Positions 1 to 11,229 of a stretch of 64,000 bases of DNA are shown here, in pieces. A program made the translations under genes and the position numbers. How positions within the stretch are numbered: position 1 is the first letter of the stretch; every line of letters starts with the position of its first letter. This DNA is from Artemisia argyi. Lineage: Eukaryota > Streptophyta > Magnoliopsida > Asterales > Asteraceae. Under the pieces are notes generated by a model. It was not told the origin of the DNA. It saw only the letters and a program-made list of their open reading frames with translations, and did no database searches. The stretch is from positions 13,972,872 to 14,036,871 of the forward strand of contig CM060709.1 in the NCBI GenBank assembly GCA_030686995.1, in the 5' to 3' direction.

Positions 1-302
1 ACCCCACCTTTAATATGTATAAGCATGGTGAAAATGAGTCTTAAAAAGAAATAAATATATTCGTGTTTAAGATTTGTTTAAATCATGTTTTTTAAATTGT
101 TAAAAACGAAGAATAAATGTATTATAAAGATTGAAAACTAAGTATGAATAATTTCTTTGGTACTTTTTAGCATGAAGTTACAATCGAAAAATGAATGTAT
201 TATAAGGCTTGTAACCGATGAATGTTTCCTTTGTATATGAAAAGTTGCAAATGAGTCTTAAAAAGAAACATTTGTAGACTATAAGGTATGTTACTTGTTG
301 GT
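1..302. other. AT-rich non-coding stretch
   Basis: I see no coding frame here. The sequence is AT-rich and contains a loosely repeated phrase of the form gaatg-tattataa-g and 'gagtcttaaaaagaaa' (near 37-50 and 254-268), which looks like decayed intron or flank of the FAR1-like remnant downstream. Confidence 0.4.
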
Positions 303-540
303 ATAAAATCACATGCGATTCAACAAATAGTCACATGTTATTCAGCATGAATCACCTGTAAATCAACATGAATCTCATGTAATTCATTCTGAATCCCATG
401 GGATTCAAAAGATAATCCCATGTGATTCATTATGAATCCCACAGGATTATCTAATGAATCCCATGAGATTGAAAAGTGAATCACATGGGATTCATGCTGA
501 ATCCCATGTGATTCACTATGGATTCCATGGGTTTCAAAAT
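303..540. repeat. Array of short palindromes, core GAATCNCATGNGATTC
   Basis: About nine imperfect copies of a 16-bp self-complementary core centred on CATG (for example GAATCCCATGGGATTC) follow each other every 25-28 bp. Copies differ at one to three positions and the spacers are variable. The same core recurs at 15118-15200 and 15855-15990, on the other side of element A, so the array was part of the locus that A interrupted. It is too irregular and too short-spaced for a CRISPR. It could form many small hairpins in RNA. Confidence 0.7.
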
Positions 541-582
541 GAATTTTAATTCTTTAATTCTTGTGATTTATTTTTTAAAAAG

Positions 583-911
583 GTACTGCGAATTATAGAA
601 GATGGGTCGGCGGTATGTACTTGCAGACATTTTGCCCGATACATTTTTCTATGCCGACACATATTATGTGTCTTCAAGAATTGTGATATTAATATCATTC
701 CAAAACAATATATTTTGAGGCGTTGGACAAGGGATATAATACCACCTGATTTGAGAAGAAAAAGAAACACATATAGGAAAAAAAATGTATAAGTTGAAAG
801 ACTTACAAACGAAGAAACTTGTGTAGTGAACGATTGTTTATTCAGGTTGAGCAATAATGTAGAGAAGATGGGTACTTTTGTAGAAAAATTGAAGACTTTG
901 AAGACAGAAGT
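583..911 (+). pseudogene. FAR1/FRS-like protein remnant, SWIM zinc-finger exon (upstream part)
   Basis: A likely splice acceptor (tttttaaaaag) precedes an open frame reading into a SWIM-type zinc finger: CTC, then LCRH eleven residues later, followed by the conserved IIPKQYILRRWTRD stretch. That order (CxC...CxH, then the 'P..YIL.RWT' block) is characteristic of FAR1/FHY3-related proteins, which descend from MULE transposases. A TAA at 790-792 interrupts the frame; the same frame then continues to 911. The continuation lies 13.8 kb away at 14675, because element A is inserted here. Only the C-terminal part of the family is present, without the DDE core. It could be a domesticated FRS gene remnant or part of a decayed MULE; the nearby Ulp1-like exons favour the second. 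Confidence 0.75.
907..911. repeat. Target-site duplication of element A (left copy, GAAGT)
   Basis: GAAGT at 907-911 directly abuts the 5' LTR and recurs at 14675-14679 directly after the 3' LTR. Removing the element and one copy restores an uninterrupted reading frame across the FAR1-like remnant, which independently confirms the boundary. Confidence 0.9.
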
Positions 912-2830
912 CGTGACAACCGGCAGTTTAGGGAGCTATTTTGAAAACCCGCATTACGTTAAAGTTCGTTTATAATTTTTATTTGGAATTTTTTATTCAC
1001 AACGAACTTGTAAGACCAATTTTATGGATAATTATATTTTATGACGTTATGGAATTCGTGAATTATCTTAATAATTCATTATGGATATTACGTGATGATG
1101 TATGTTTTTAAATTTCTCACTGGTACTACGTTGACTCCGGCACTAGGTTTACCTAACGGGAAATTTTATGACTTGTTTTACGAGTCCGATTATATTAAAT
1201 TATTTACGGGATGTTTCTCGGGAGATATTGAAGTTTGAAATGAGTTCGGGTTTCGGGCCGTATGTTTTACATTTACCCACTTTACCCACTCAACAACTAG
1301 TAATATTATTATTACTAATATTATTATTATCATTATTATTATTTAACAAAAAAAAAATAAAAAATAAAAAGAGTAAACCACAAAATTGGTCCTTATTGGT
1401 CTGGTTTTCTCACACAACCAAACACCCTCACCCTCACTTCTCTCTCTCTCATTTTACCTCTTCCCCCTTAACCCTAGCCGCCGATTAATTATCCGGCCAT
1501 AACCACTTCACCGCCGACCACCACTACAAACCACCACTATTTTCGTGATCCCTACCATCGAATCTCCTAGATCCGCCCCTACACGCGCCCTATTACACCT
1601 TTTTACATCACGAATCATCACCATATCTCACCACCAATCATTATTTTCGAAGTGTTATACGGTTTGGAGCTTATTTGATCGAAGGTGAGGCGAGTGTGAC
1701 TCGCGTTTTTTATTAAAATGTGACCTTTGGTCACAATGGGTTTAGATTCGAATGGGTTTTCACCCAAAAACGGGGATAATACTTATGGGTTTTTGTTGGA
1801 AACTCGATTTTAATAAATGGTTTGGTATCCGGGTTGTTATTCGTGGGTTTGGTTCGAACCGTGAGTCCATGACTCACGGCTTGGATATTGACTCGAGCCG
1901 TTGTGCTCGTTTTCTTGTTATTTATGAGCCGTGGTTTGGCCCTTGGTATTCTTGCTCTCGTTGGTATACTTGGTTCGACTCATGAGAGTCGCGGCTTGAA
2001 GCCGTATTATTGTTGTTGTTGCCGAGACCCTTTTGGTCGAATGGGTATTTTGGAGTGCTCCTTGGAGCCATTTTTGTGACCCTTGGTACTTGGTTCGAGC
2101 CCCTCTTGGCTCGTGGTATTTACCGCGACTCAGTCGAGTCGTGTAGGCTTGGGTTTGGCTTGGTAAACCAACCCGAATGTGACCTTGATTATTTGGTTTC
2201 TTGGTTGTTAACTTGGTTTGGTATTGGTTTTGTTATTAGTTGGTTGTTTACTTCATTGCTTGGCCGAATACATGTGGGTCGAGACCATGTTTGGTCTCGA
2301 CATTGGATATTGAATATTGGTATTGAGAAGTGTTGACGAAATGTGTTATTGGGGACCGATTGTGAGACGGTCACTTAGATTGACGGAGATAGGTTAGTCG
2401 GGTGCCGTAGTCGGACCCTATTGTTGTAGCACGTGGATTGGGATTGTGTTGGACGGAGATGTATTGATTTTTATGACTATTGCTTATTACTTTGGACTTG
2501 GACAATGAGCCGAGAGTCATGACTCGGACATGTGACCATTTCGTATGACTCGATAACTATTTACAATTAAAACATAAATAATAAAACTCGTAATAATAAT
2601 TATTGGTAATATAAACGTTTATATGAATATATAGACGTGAATAACGGATATATAATTGTATAAATGCGTATATTAATAATAATAAAAATCACGAGTCGAA
2701 TTATAAATAATACGACTAAATATATATTAGGCTACGAGAGTAGCGTAATATTATTGGAAGTATTATTATTATAAAAATGTGTTATGAAACGAGAAACTCT
2801 CGACAATTACTAAACATTAAATAAAATGTC

Positions 2831-2833
<3 letters not shown>

Positions 2834-2905
<72 letters not shown>
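2834..2905. repeat. (AT)n microsatellite in 5' LTR of A
   Basis: About 70 bp of uninterrupted AT dinucleotides. The matching position in the 3' LTR (13120-13141) has only about 20 bp, so the tract length changed after insertion. Confidence 0.95.
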
Positions 2906-2906
<1 letters not shown>

Positions 2907-3200
2907 CGAGTAAACTTATCGAGTTATGCGGAGTCGTGGTCACTCGAGTTCAGGTAAGTTTTATTTGTGACTTTCATGTTGTCACGGATATGTGACGATT
3001 AATATAAGCGTTTTCTATAACTAAATAACTACTTAACCGAAGGGTTGAACCGGGTTATTTGGCTATACGAAATGACTATATTAATGGGCATCGTATCCTA
3101 CGACGCCCATAGGTTGTGGTATATGTAAAGGGTAATAAATTGCGTATATATATATATATCGGGAAATCTGGCCAATTTGACGATGTATATAAGAAATTTA

Positions 3201-3397
3201 CTCCCTACGTCCCATATTAAGTGTCCACAATAGAATCTTGAGATGTCCCAAATTAAGTGTCCATTTGTACCTTCCAACCAATAAGATGAGACTTTAGTGG
3301 GTAAAAATAATATTTGATTGGTGGAGAGTGTAGTTAGTGGAATCTCTTAAAACTTTGTGCATTTGGTAAGTGGACACTTAATATGGGACGGAGGTAG
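3201..3397. mobile_element. Stowaway-like MITE in the 5' LTR of A
   Basis: A 197-bp element with terminal inverted repeats (CTCCCTACGTCCCATATT / matching GGGACGGAGGTAG) flanked by TA duplications (3199-3200, 3398-3399). The 3' LTR has the empty site ('aaatttattaaac' near 13435), so the MITE arrived after element A. Its left end is duplicated internally (a second 'gtcccaaattaagtgtcca' follows about 45 bp in), a trait shared with the MITE at 59996-60192. Confidence 0.9.
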
Positions 3398-4639
3398 TAT
3401 TAAACTACGATATATACCATATAGTATTTATGTGCTATGTGCTTTAGGAATGGGTGTAATCTTGGAACGGTATGTTACGTAAATAAATATGGGGTTTATC
3501 AAATCGACGGATTTGATAAACTTCGGCGATTTATTTAAATGATATATTAGGCTAATATTAGATCTATAGTTTATTTTTATTCTTTGTGTGACCTTTTTGG
3601 TTTGTTTTGTGTCGACCCACCACCCGTATGGATACCAAACGTAAATACACCAAACTATTACGAAATGGATTTTCGAAAAATAAAACGGATTACGTCCGGG
3701 TTTGGGAATATTTTGAATTTGAGGAAATGATTTCTGAACGAGCTGACATTGTTAGGTCGTGCCGAGTCCGTAGTTGCCGTCTTGTGAGTTACTATACATC
3801 TTATTTCTACCGACTTCTTTTTGCTGTTTTCTGGACTTGAGGTGAGTCATAGCCCCACTTTTACTCTTGAACTATGTTTTAAATACTTGGGGTGAGAAAC
3901 GTGCAAATTATTTTATGTGGACTATTTATCGCTTCTATATTCTTTATAAAACTTGCTATGCGTATGGACTAGGATGTATTATCAACTTTAGTCACCTATT
4001 TTGTGTGTACTATTTAAGGTTGGCTTATTTGGAATTGTCAGCTTTAGTCACACAGTTCGTGTGTACTATTCAAAGTTGGCTTATTTAGATACTGTAGTGT
4101 GCACCTATAGGTTATTAATACTTCGGAGGTTATCCGAGTATTTATGATATTGCGGGGGTTACCCGAATATCTATGTTAGAGCGGAGGGTATCCGTGTTTT
4201 ATGTTGGAGCGGAGGGTATCCGCAGGCTTTTAGTGAATCCTTAGTCTAGCTAGCAAGCGTTTTGCGTATATGTCCACTATATTGTTAGATGAACTTAAAC
4301 CTATGATCTCACCAGCGAAAGCTGAGTTTTAGCACGTTTTCTCAGGTAATTAAGAGATGATGTGGATGCATGGATTGGAAGGCTCGGCTAAGGCTCTTGG
4401 TTTATGGATCTATTTTTCTAAACTCTGATATTGAATTATGGACCTACTGTTATTTTATTTTGGGCCTGACTCTGAATGATGTTGGGATAAATGTAAACTT
4501 TAAAACCCCGTTTTGGTTGCGTTTTTATTATGTTTACTTTATCTCGTTCTATTATGTCTTGTGTTGGATACCAATCCCCGTAGCACCCCGAAAGCTTGTT
4601 GAGTCTTCCGCTGTATCAAATTTTGGGGGTGTTACAGAT

Positions 4640-4652
4640 TGGTATCGGAGCC
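4640..4652 (+). other. Primer binding site of element A (tRNA-iMet type)
   Basis: TGGTATCGGAGCC lies three bases after the 5' LTR. It differs by one base from TGGTATCAGAGCC, the iMet-complementary site seen in element C. Confidence 0.9.
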
Positions 4653-5029
4653 AGGTTATAGAGAACTAGGTAAATAAACACCTAAACTATAACCGAAATT
4701 TTATAGAAAATGATCCTTGACCATTGCCCGCCAGCCCGCCAAGCCGAAACATCTTCTATTATTTTGAGGTATTATGAGATATTTGAGATGATTATTAGAT
4801 TTGGGATTTCTTGAGATGATTTGAGGTTTATGGATTTAGTAATAAGATGGCGTTTCGAGGAATTATATGGTCTAATTGTTTTATAAATGTTTTAGTAATG
4901 CGGTATTTGAAACTCTTTATTGAGATTATATTATTGAATTATTTGATGAGGATTCTTAGTATGGTATTTTGAGTTGTGATTTAGTTGTTTTGAAACACTT
5001 ACACCTACCCTACGCCGTTGTCACAGACC
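4653..5029 (+). other. Untranslated leader of element A
   Basis: AT-rich leader between the primer binding site and the upstream ORF. No domain or convincing start codon is visible. Confidence 0.6.
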
Positions 5030-6133
5030 ATGGCCTCCTATATGCCCGATGTTGTCGAGGATATTCTTACTGCACCGGTATTACCAGCACAGTTCACTAT
5101 GGCATCTGATGATCCTTACCAGATTGCCATGCTTTCAGCTACTGTGCCGCAGACAGCTTCTACTTCAGCACCACCTGCTGCATCTACGCAGGGACCCTCA
5201 TCTTCTCTAGGGCTCCCTGGTACATCGAGGCAGCTTACTCTTCATCAGGCTTTGGCTCGTGTGGCCCCACGCTTTGCCCACCGAGCTACGGCATGCATGT
5301 CGGTACGCCCTACTCCATCACCTTTACAGATTGATGCTCACTCTCTCCTGTCAGAGGCGCCACCCACATCATTGCGTCGTCGTCCTAGATCACCTACCAC
5401 ATCTCCACATGGTTCACCTGTTAGGAGACGACGATTGATGAGGTACTCTTCCGATGAGGAGGAGGAGGAGGAGTACGAGGGTGAGGATGAGGCTGATGAC
5501 CCTGATGAGGAGGATGACCCTCAGGAGGCTGAGCAGGGTGATGATGATGACCCTGAGGAGGAGGATGACCCTCAGGAGGATGAGATGCCTGATGATGATG
5601 ATGTGTTAGTACCACCAGCCCAGGCTGAGGAGCCTGATTCACCTATACACCCGATTGAGCCTGTCTCACCTGACCATCCGTTTCTGTTTGATTCACCACC
5701 TGGTAGTCCAGTGGCGTCAGATGCGTCATCTGAGGTTTCTGCTGAGCAGGCAGAGTTAGGTGAGAGTGGCAGGTTGTGGGCTCAGATTACTGCCCAAGGC
5801 GAGAAGATCTCGCGAGTATCTGATCGACTTGAGAGAGTTATCGGAGAGTTTTTAGCGGATTTGAGAGTTGACATGACTGTTGTTGAGGGCAGGTCGATTG
5901 AGATGAGGAGAGTTTTGATGGAGGTTCATGAGCAGATCACGAGTTTACAGTGAGGTTTTGTCACAGCTCGAGAGGCCGACCGCAAGCTATGGCAGCGGAA
6001 TACCGAGCTAGAGAAGGAGGTGGCAAACCTCAAGAGAGACAGCGACACCCATAGCGTGGAGCTAGGATCATTATGGAGGGATCTTGATGGCTTGAGGCAG
6101 GAGTTGAGGAGCCTCCGCCAGCAGCGTGGCTAG
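5030..6133 (+). pseudogene. Extra ORF upstream of gag in element A (basic/acidic, coiled coil), one in-frame stop
   Basis: The ATG at 5030 sits in a strong context (accATGg). The first 307 codons encode a Ser/Pro-rich N-terminus, a basic patch (RRRRLMRY, around residue 135), a long Asp/Glu tract, then the start of a coiled coil. A TGA at 5951-5953 ends the frame, yet the same frame stays open for 59 more codons of Leu/Glu/Lys/Arg-rich heptad-like sequence to a TAG at 6131. So the intact protein was probably about 367 residues, broken by one nonsense change. Elements B and C carry a 352-residue ORF of the same architecture at the same place but with little obvious sequence similarity. Function is unknown; a virion or nuclear accessory protein is a guess. 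Confidence 0.7.
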
Positions 6134-6488
6134 TTGCTTGGGTTATGTTGTCTTGTTGCTTTCTACCCGAGGAGTGTCCGGCTAGAAAAGCTAGTTATCA
6201 TATTTTGATGTATTTTGTTCAGTATTCGTCTCTTTTGGAACGATTAGTATGTTTTGTGTTTTCCAGTAGTTGGAACGATGTTAGATCTCTATTGTATGGT
6301 TGATGGTTATTAGTATCTGGTATTATACGATTTTGGGTATTATGGAAATTGAGTTCCTATTCGCTTTATTGATGTTACGTGGTGTATTGTTGCTATTCTT
6401 CCATGACTTGGCTTCGTTGAATTACTTTTGTTGAGCATATTGATAAGTTCTAGTGGAGACTCATGAACTTGTATGATGTTTCAGATCA
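6134..6488 (+). other. Spacer between upstream ORF and gag-pol in A
   Basis: T-rich, non-coding spacer of about 355 bp. A comparable spacer of about 360 bp lies between the same two ORFs in element C. Confidence 0.6.
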
Positions 6489-9400
6489 ATGGCCCCACGA
6501 CGAAACCTTGTTAGAGCTACCAGAACTGGTCCTGCAGTGACTACCCCTGGTCGTCGAGGACGCCGACCTACCCGAAATGTTGAAACCCCTACTCCTGACA
6601 ACCTGGACACTACTAACCGCAACAACAGGAATCAAAATGTTGATGTTCAGGGAGACAATGACCACATTCCACTTAATGCACCTACTGTGGATCAAGCAAT
6701 GATCAATCAACTTGTGGAGCAAAGAGTTGCGGAACTACTAGCTGAGTCAAATCATTCCAACAATTCTGCTGGAACTTTTCCACCCGTTCGTGCTAATGGA
6801 TGTCAATACAAGGAGTTCAAGATTTGTGGACCCATTGAGTTTGGTGGAACTGAAGGAGTGGTTTACTTGGTCAGATGGATTGAGAAGACTGAATCAGTGT
6901 TCAATGTCAGTGGTTGTGCGGAGAATGCGAAGGTAAAGTTTGCTTCTTTTACTTTCAAGGATGAAGCTTTAACTTGGTGGAACAATTACCGAAATTCCGT
7001 TGGGAGTGATGTAGCTTATGCCTTGACTTGGGAGCAATTTAAGTCTCTGCTGATTCAGACTTATTGCCCAAGGAATGAGGTTAAGAAGCTAGAGATTGAG
7101 TTTTGGAACCACAAGGTGAAAGGTAATGATATGACGACTTACAATCGTCGTTACCAGGAGTTGGCCTTGCTTTGCCCAGATATGGTAAAAATCGAGACTC
7201 AAAAGATCGAGAGGTATACTGATGGGTTGCCTGTAGCTACAAGGAATGATGTGATTTCTGCTAGGCCTGCAAACATCCATGAGGCAATCACAATTGCTCA
7301 ACAACTTATGGACTCGTTGGAATTGGAAGGAGCTGATAAGGAGAAGAATGGAAAGAGAAAGAGAGACCATCACTCTAAGGGTAATGATCACCGAAGCAAG
7401 AGACAAGCTAAGGCTTATGCTATTGGGAATGGAGATAAGAAGAACCAAAACGGTGATGCACCCAAGTGTGGTCGTTGCCACCAGCATCATACTGGATGGT
7501 GTAGTGTGAAATGCCAGAACTGCTCAAAGAAAGGACACATAGCTAAGGATTGTAGAGCTCGACCTCTTGCTATGGTTCAAGCTGCTCCTGAGATGAGAAA
7601 TAAGGCAGATGTTACTTGTTATGGGTGTGGAAAGAAGGGACACTATAGGAACGAGTGTAGAGAATCGTGGAACCGAGGAAATCAAGGCTCGGGTGGTAAT
7701 GGGTACAATCATGGAAACCGTGGAGCTGAAGGAAACCGTGGACGACAAGATAACAGGGACCAACGTGTGGAAGCTGGAGCTGCTCAGGGAAGAGTGTATG
7801 CACTCGGGAACGAGAGAGGAGAAGATCCGAACATCGTTACTGGTACGTTCCTTCTCAATAATCGTTATGCTTCCATACTATTTGATACTGGTGCCGATAA
7901 GAGTTTTGTGTCCACTAAGTTTGCACCCTTACTAGAGAAACCCCCGATGGCCTTAGGAATTGGTTATGATGTAGAGTTAGCTAATGGGAACATAGAGAGG
8001 ATTCGGACTATCATTCGCGGTTGCACATTAAATTTCTTGAACCACCCTTTCAACATAGATCTTCTACCCGTCACGTTAGGAAGTTTCAATGTCATCATTG
8101 GTATGGATTGGTTGTCGAAGTATCGTGCTCACATACTTTGCGACGAGAAGATCGTGCGTGTACCTTACGGAAAGGAAATCCTAAATATATTAGGAGATCG
8201 GAAGGATTCGAGGAGCCCATCCCGATTAGCAGTTATTTCTTGCACTAAGTTACCAAAGCTAATGGAGAAGGGATGTTACCTTTTCTTAACTCAAATTTCT
8301 GAGAAAAGAGGGACGAAGAAAAAGGAAAGGTGCATTGGAGATGCGCCTATAGTTCGTGATTTTCCTGATGTGTTTCCCGATGATTTGCCGGGAATCCCGC
8401 CGACTAGACAAGTGGAGTTTCAGATTGAGTTGATACCTGGTGCTGCACTTGTAGCACGAGCGCCTTATCGTCTTGCACCTACCGAGTTAGAAGAATTGTC
8501 AAAACAATTGGCGGAGTTAGCCGAAAAAGGATTCATAAGACCAAGTTCTTCACCTTGGGGAGCCCCAGTCTTATTCGTGAAGAAGAAGGATGGATCGTTT
8601 TGTATGTGCATTGATTACCGAGAGCTGAACAAGTTAACGGTGAAGAATAGATACCCGTTACCGAGGATCAACGACTTGTTCGATCAACTACAAGGATCGA
8701 GTGTGTATTCGAAGATCGATTTAAGATCGGGATATCATCAACTTCGAGTTCGCGAGGAAGATATTCCGAAAACGGCTTTCAGAACCCGTTACGGGCATTA
8801 CGAGTTTCAGGTGATGCCGTTCGGGTTGACTAACCCACCGGCGATATTCATGGATCTCATGAATCGGGTGTGTAAGCCTTACTTAGATAAGTTTGTGATT
8901 GTGTTCATCGATGATATTCTGATTTATTCGAAGAGTGAGAAAGAGCAAGAGGAGCATCTAAGGCTTATATTAGAATTGCTCAGGAAGGAGAAACTCTATG
9001 CCAAGTTTTCTAAATGCGAATTTTGGATTCCGACGGTACAATTTTTGGGTCATGTAATTGATAGACAAGGAGTCCATGTGGATCCCGCTAAGATTGAGGC
9101 AATAAAAGATTGGGCTGCACCTACGACCCCAACAGAAGTTCGTCAATTTTTAGGTTTAGCCGGTTATTACCGAAGATTCATCGAAGGATTTTCGAAGATA
9201 GCTAAGCCATTAACCAAATTGACTCAAAAGAGTGTTACGTATGAATGGGGAGATAAAGAAGATGAAGCATTTCAATTGCTTAAGAAGATGTTGTGTAGTG
9301 CTCCTATCTTAGCGTTACCTGAAGGTAACGAGGATTTCGTCGTCTATTGTGACGCTTCACATAAAGGATTGGGAGCCGTGTTAATGCAACGAGAGAAAGT

Positions 9401-11177
9401 GATAGCTTATGCTTCCCGACAGCTCAAAAAGCATGAGAAAAATTACACCACCCATGATTTGGAGTTAGGTGTTGTGGTTTTCGCCTTGAGGATATGGAGA
9501 CATTACTTGTATGGAACAAAGTGTGTTGTGTTCACTGACCATAAAAGTCTGCAACACATCTTGAATAAAAAAGAGCTCAATATGAGGCAACGACGATGGA
9601 TTGAGTTGCTAAGCGATTATGATTGCGAAATTCGCTACCATCCTGGTAAAGCAAACATTGTTGCTGATGCTCTTAGTCGAAAGGAAAGAATACCACCATT
9701 ACGAGTTAGGTCATTGGGAATGACTATCGTATCGCCATTACCGTCTCAAATACTTGAAGCTCAAACGGAAGCGTTGAAAGCAGAAAACCGATCTGCTGAG
9801 AATATATTTGGGATGGCTGAGAATGAGAAAGGATTTGTTAAGCTTTCTGATGGATTACTATGTTTTGGAGATCGGATTTGGGTACCTTTATATGGAGGAA
9901 TTCGGGAGTTAATTATGCATGAGTCGCATAAGTCAAGGTACTCTATTCATCCGGGATCTGACAAGATGTATCAAGATCTTAAGAAGTTATATTGGTGGCC
10001 GAATATGAAGGCAGATATAGCATCGTACGTTAGTAAGTGCTTGACATGTTCTAAGGTTAAAGCCGAACATCAGAGACCGTCAGGATTACTGACGCAACCA
10101 GAACTTCCAGTCTGGAAATGGGAGCGGATTACAATGGACTTCATTACCAAATTATCGAGGACAGCTAGCGGTTGTGACGCTATCTGGGTAATTGTGGATC
10201 GTCTGACAAAGTCTGCTCATTTCCTAGCAATTAGTGAAGATGATAGTGTGGATAAACTTGCGAGGTTGTATGTGAAGGAAATTATTTCACGTCATGGATT
10301 CCCGATATCGATTATTTCTGATCGCGATAGCCGCTTTACGTCAGCTTTATGGCGATCACTTCATATGGCTTTGGGGACGAGACTTGATATGAGTACTGCA
10401 TATCATCCCCAAACCGATGGTCAAAGTGAGAGGACCATTCAGACTTTAGAGGATATGCTTCGTGCATGTATCATAGACTTTGGTAAAGGCTGGGAGAAGT
10501 ACCTACCCCTTGCGGAATTCTCCTATAATAATAGCTACCACACAAGTCTTAAAGCTGCACCATTTGAAGCTTTGTATGGTCGAAAATGTCGTTCGCCTAT
10601 TGGTTGGGCAGAAGTTGGAGATAGCCAACTCACAGGCCCTGAACTTATCTTGGAAACTACAGAGAAAGTAGCTCAGATTCGTGATCGGTTGCAAGCAGCC
10701 AGAGATAGGCAGAAAAGTTACGCCGATCAGAGACGTAAACCCTTAGAGTTCCAGGTTGGAGACAAAGTGATGCTGAAAGTCTCGCCTTGGAAGGGTGTGA
10801 TACGTTTCGGGAAACGTGGAAAACTCAACCCACGCTACATTGGACCATTTCTTATCTTAGAAAGAATTGGGCCCGTGGCTTATAGGTTGGAATTACCACA
10901 TGAACTGAGTAAAGTTCACGACGTGTTTCACGTTAGTAACTTGAAGAAATGTCTTTCTGATGAGATGCCTATTATTCCGATGAAGGATATTCGGGTTGAT
11001 GAGAAATTGAATTTCGTGGAAGAGCCAATTGAGATTTTAAATCGTGAAGTTAAACGACTCAAGCGAAGTCGCATTCCGCTCGTCAAGGTTCGTTGGAATT
11101 CCCGACACGGACCAGAATTTACGTGGGAACGTGAGGACGAGTTCCGGAAGAAATATCCGAAGCTTTTCACTCCGTAG
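6489..11177 (+). CDS. Gag-pol polyprotein of element A, intact (1562 aa)
   Basis: One uninterrupted frame encodes the capsid and all enzymes for reverse transcription and integration. Visible in order: gag; zinc knuckles around residues 327-390 ([14 protein letters not shown] and [14 protein letters not shown]); aspartic protease DTGADKS near 465; reverse transcriptase with VKKKDGSF near 695 and FIDDIL near 806; RNase H with YCDAS near 953; integrase HHCC finger from about 1143; catalytic Asp near 1216 (MDFITK), Asp near 1278 (SDRDSRF) and Glu near 1314 (QSERTIQ); and a chromodomain-like C-terminus from about 1505 ending in [15 protein letters not shown]. Gag and pol are fused without a frameshift, as is usual in this clade. 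The ATG at 6489 opens a basic gag N-terminus. Intactness plus similar LTRs suggests recent activity. Confidence 0.96.
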   Translation: MAPRRNLVRATRTGPAVTTPGRRGRRPTRNVETPTPDNLDTTNRNNRNQNVDVQGDNDHIPLNAPTVDQAMINQLVEQRVAELLAESNHSNNSAGTFPPVRANGCQYKEFKICGPIEFGGTEGVVYLVRWIEKTESVFNVSGCAENAKVKFASFTFKDEALTWWNNYRNSVGSDVAYALTWEQFKSLLIQTYCPRNEVKKLEIEFWNHKVKGNDMTTYNRRYQELALLCPDMVKIETQKIERYTDGLPVATRNDVISARPANIHEAITIAQQLMDSLELEGADKEKNGKRKRDHHSKGNDHRSKRQAKAYAIGNGDKKNQNGDAPKCGRCHQHHTGWCSVKCQNCSKKGHIAKDCRARPLAMVQAAPEMRNKADVTCYGCGKKGHYRNECRESWNRGNQGSGGNGYNHGNRGAEGNRGRQDNRDQRVEAGAAQGRVYALGNERGEDPNIVTGTFLLNNRYASILFDTGADKSFVSTKFAPLLEKPPMALGIGYDVELANGNIERIRTIIRGCTLNFLNHPFNIDLLPVTLGSFNVIIGMDWLSKYRAHILCDEKIVRVPYGKEILNILGDRKDSRSPSRLAVISCTKLPKLMEKGCYLFLTQISEKRGTKKKERCIGDAPIVRDFPDVFPDDLPGIPPTRQVEFQIELIPGAALVARAPYRLAPTELEELSKQLAELAEKGFIRPSSSPWGAPVLFVKKKDGSFCMCIDYRELNKLTVKNRYPLPRINDLFDQLQGSSVYSKIDLRSGYHQLRVREEDIPKTAFRTRYGHYEFQVMPFGLTNPPAIFMDLMNRVCKPYLDKFVIVFIDDILIYSKSEKEQEEHLRLILELLRKEKLYAKFSKCEFWIPTVQFLGHVIDRQGVHVDPAKIEAIKDWAAPTTPTEVRQFLGLAGYYRRFIEGFSKIAKPLTKLTQKSVTYEWGDKEDEAFQLLKKMLCSAPILALPEGNEDFVVYCDASHKGLGAVLMQREKVIAYASRQLKKHEKNYTTHDLELGVVVFALRIWRHYLYGTKCVVFTDHKSLQHILNKKELNMRQRRWIELLSDYDCEIRYHPGKANIVADALSRKERIPPLRVRSLGMTIVSPLPSQILEAQTEALKAENRSAENIFGMAENEKGFVKLSDGLLCFGDRIWVPLYGGIRELIMHESHKSRYSIHPGSDKMYQDLKKLYWWPNMKADIASYVSKCLTCSKVKAEHQRPSGLLTQPELPVWKWERITMDFITKLSRTASGCDAIWVIVDRLTKSAHFLAISEDDSVDKLARLYVKEIISRHGFPISIISDRDSRFTSALWRSLHMALGTRLDMSTAYHPQTDGQSERTIQTLEDMLRACIIDFGKGWEKYLPLAEFSYNNSYHTSLKAAPFEALYGRKCRSPIGWAEVGDSQLTGPELILETTEKVAQIRDRLQAARDRQKSYADQRRKPLEFQVGDKVMLKVSPWKGVIRFGKRGKLNPRYIGPFLILERIGPVAYRLELPHELSKVHDVFHVSNLKKCLSDEMPIIPMKDIRVDEKLNFVEEPIEILNREVKRLKRSRIPLVKVRWNSRHGPEFTWEREDEFRKKYPKLFTP

Positions 11178-11216
11178 ACGAATTGTTCCGAGAGAAACCC
11201 GGGACGGGTTTCTTCT

Positions 11217-11229
11217 GAGACTGGGAGGA
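11217..11229 (+). other. Polypurine tract of element A
   Basis: GAGACTGGGAGGA immediately precedes the 3' LTR start (TGTGACAACC at 11230), the expected position for plus-strand priming. Confidence 0.7.

Larger units (their letters stand above)
912..4636 (+). repeat. 5' LTR of element A
   Basis: The LTR is about 3.7 kb and matches 11230-14674. The expected ends are TGTGACAACC and GGGTGTTACA; here the first base is C. It contains runs of short GAGTC/GACTC palindromes (1850-2560), an AT microsatellite (2834-2905), a Stowaway MITE (3201-3397) missing from the sister LTR, and a ~30-bp tandem motif around 'gcggagggtatccg' (4120-4225). Short ORFs inside it are repeated in both LTRs, have no recognisable domains, and are taken as incidental. 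Confidence 0.92.

Noticed and set aside
303..540. CRISPR-like array
   Set aside because: Units are self-palindromic, imperfect and spaced by only about 10 bp, in a plant repeat context with no cas genes.
1168..2374. Small ORFs in the element A LTR (for example 1168-1488, 1752-1985, 2010-2336)
   Set aside because: They lie inside the LTR, recur in the sister LTR with disruptions, contain poly-Leu from ATT repeats and show no domain.
5421..5642. His/Pro-rich ORF opposite the acidic tract
   Set aside because: It is the antisense of the Asp/Glu codon run in the upstream ORF of A.
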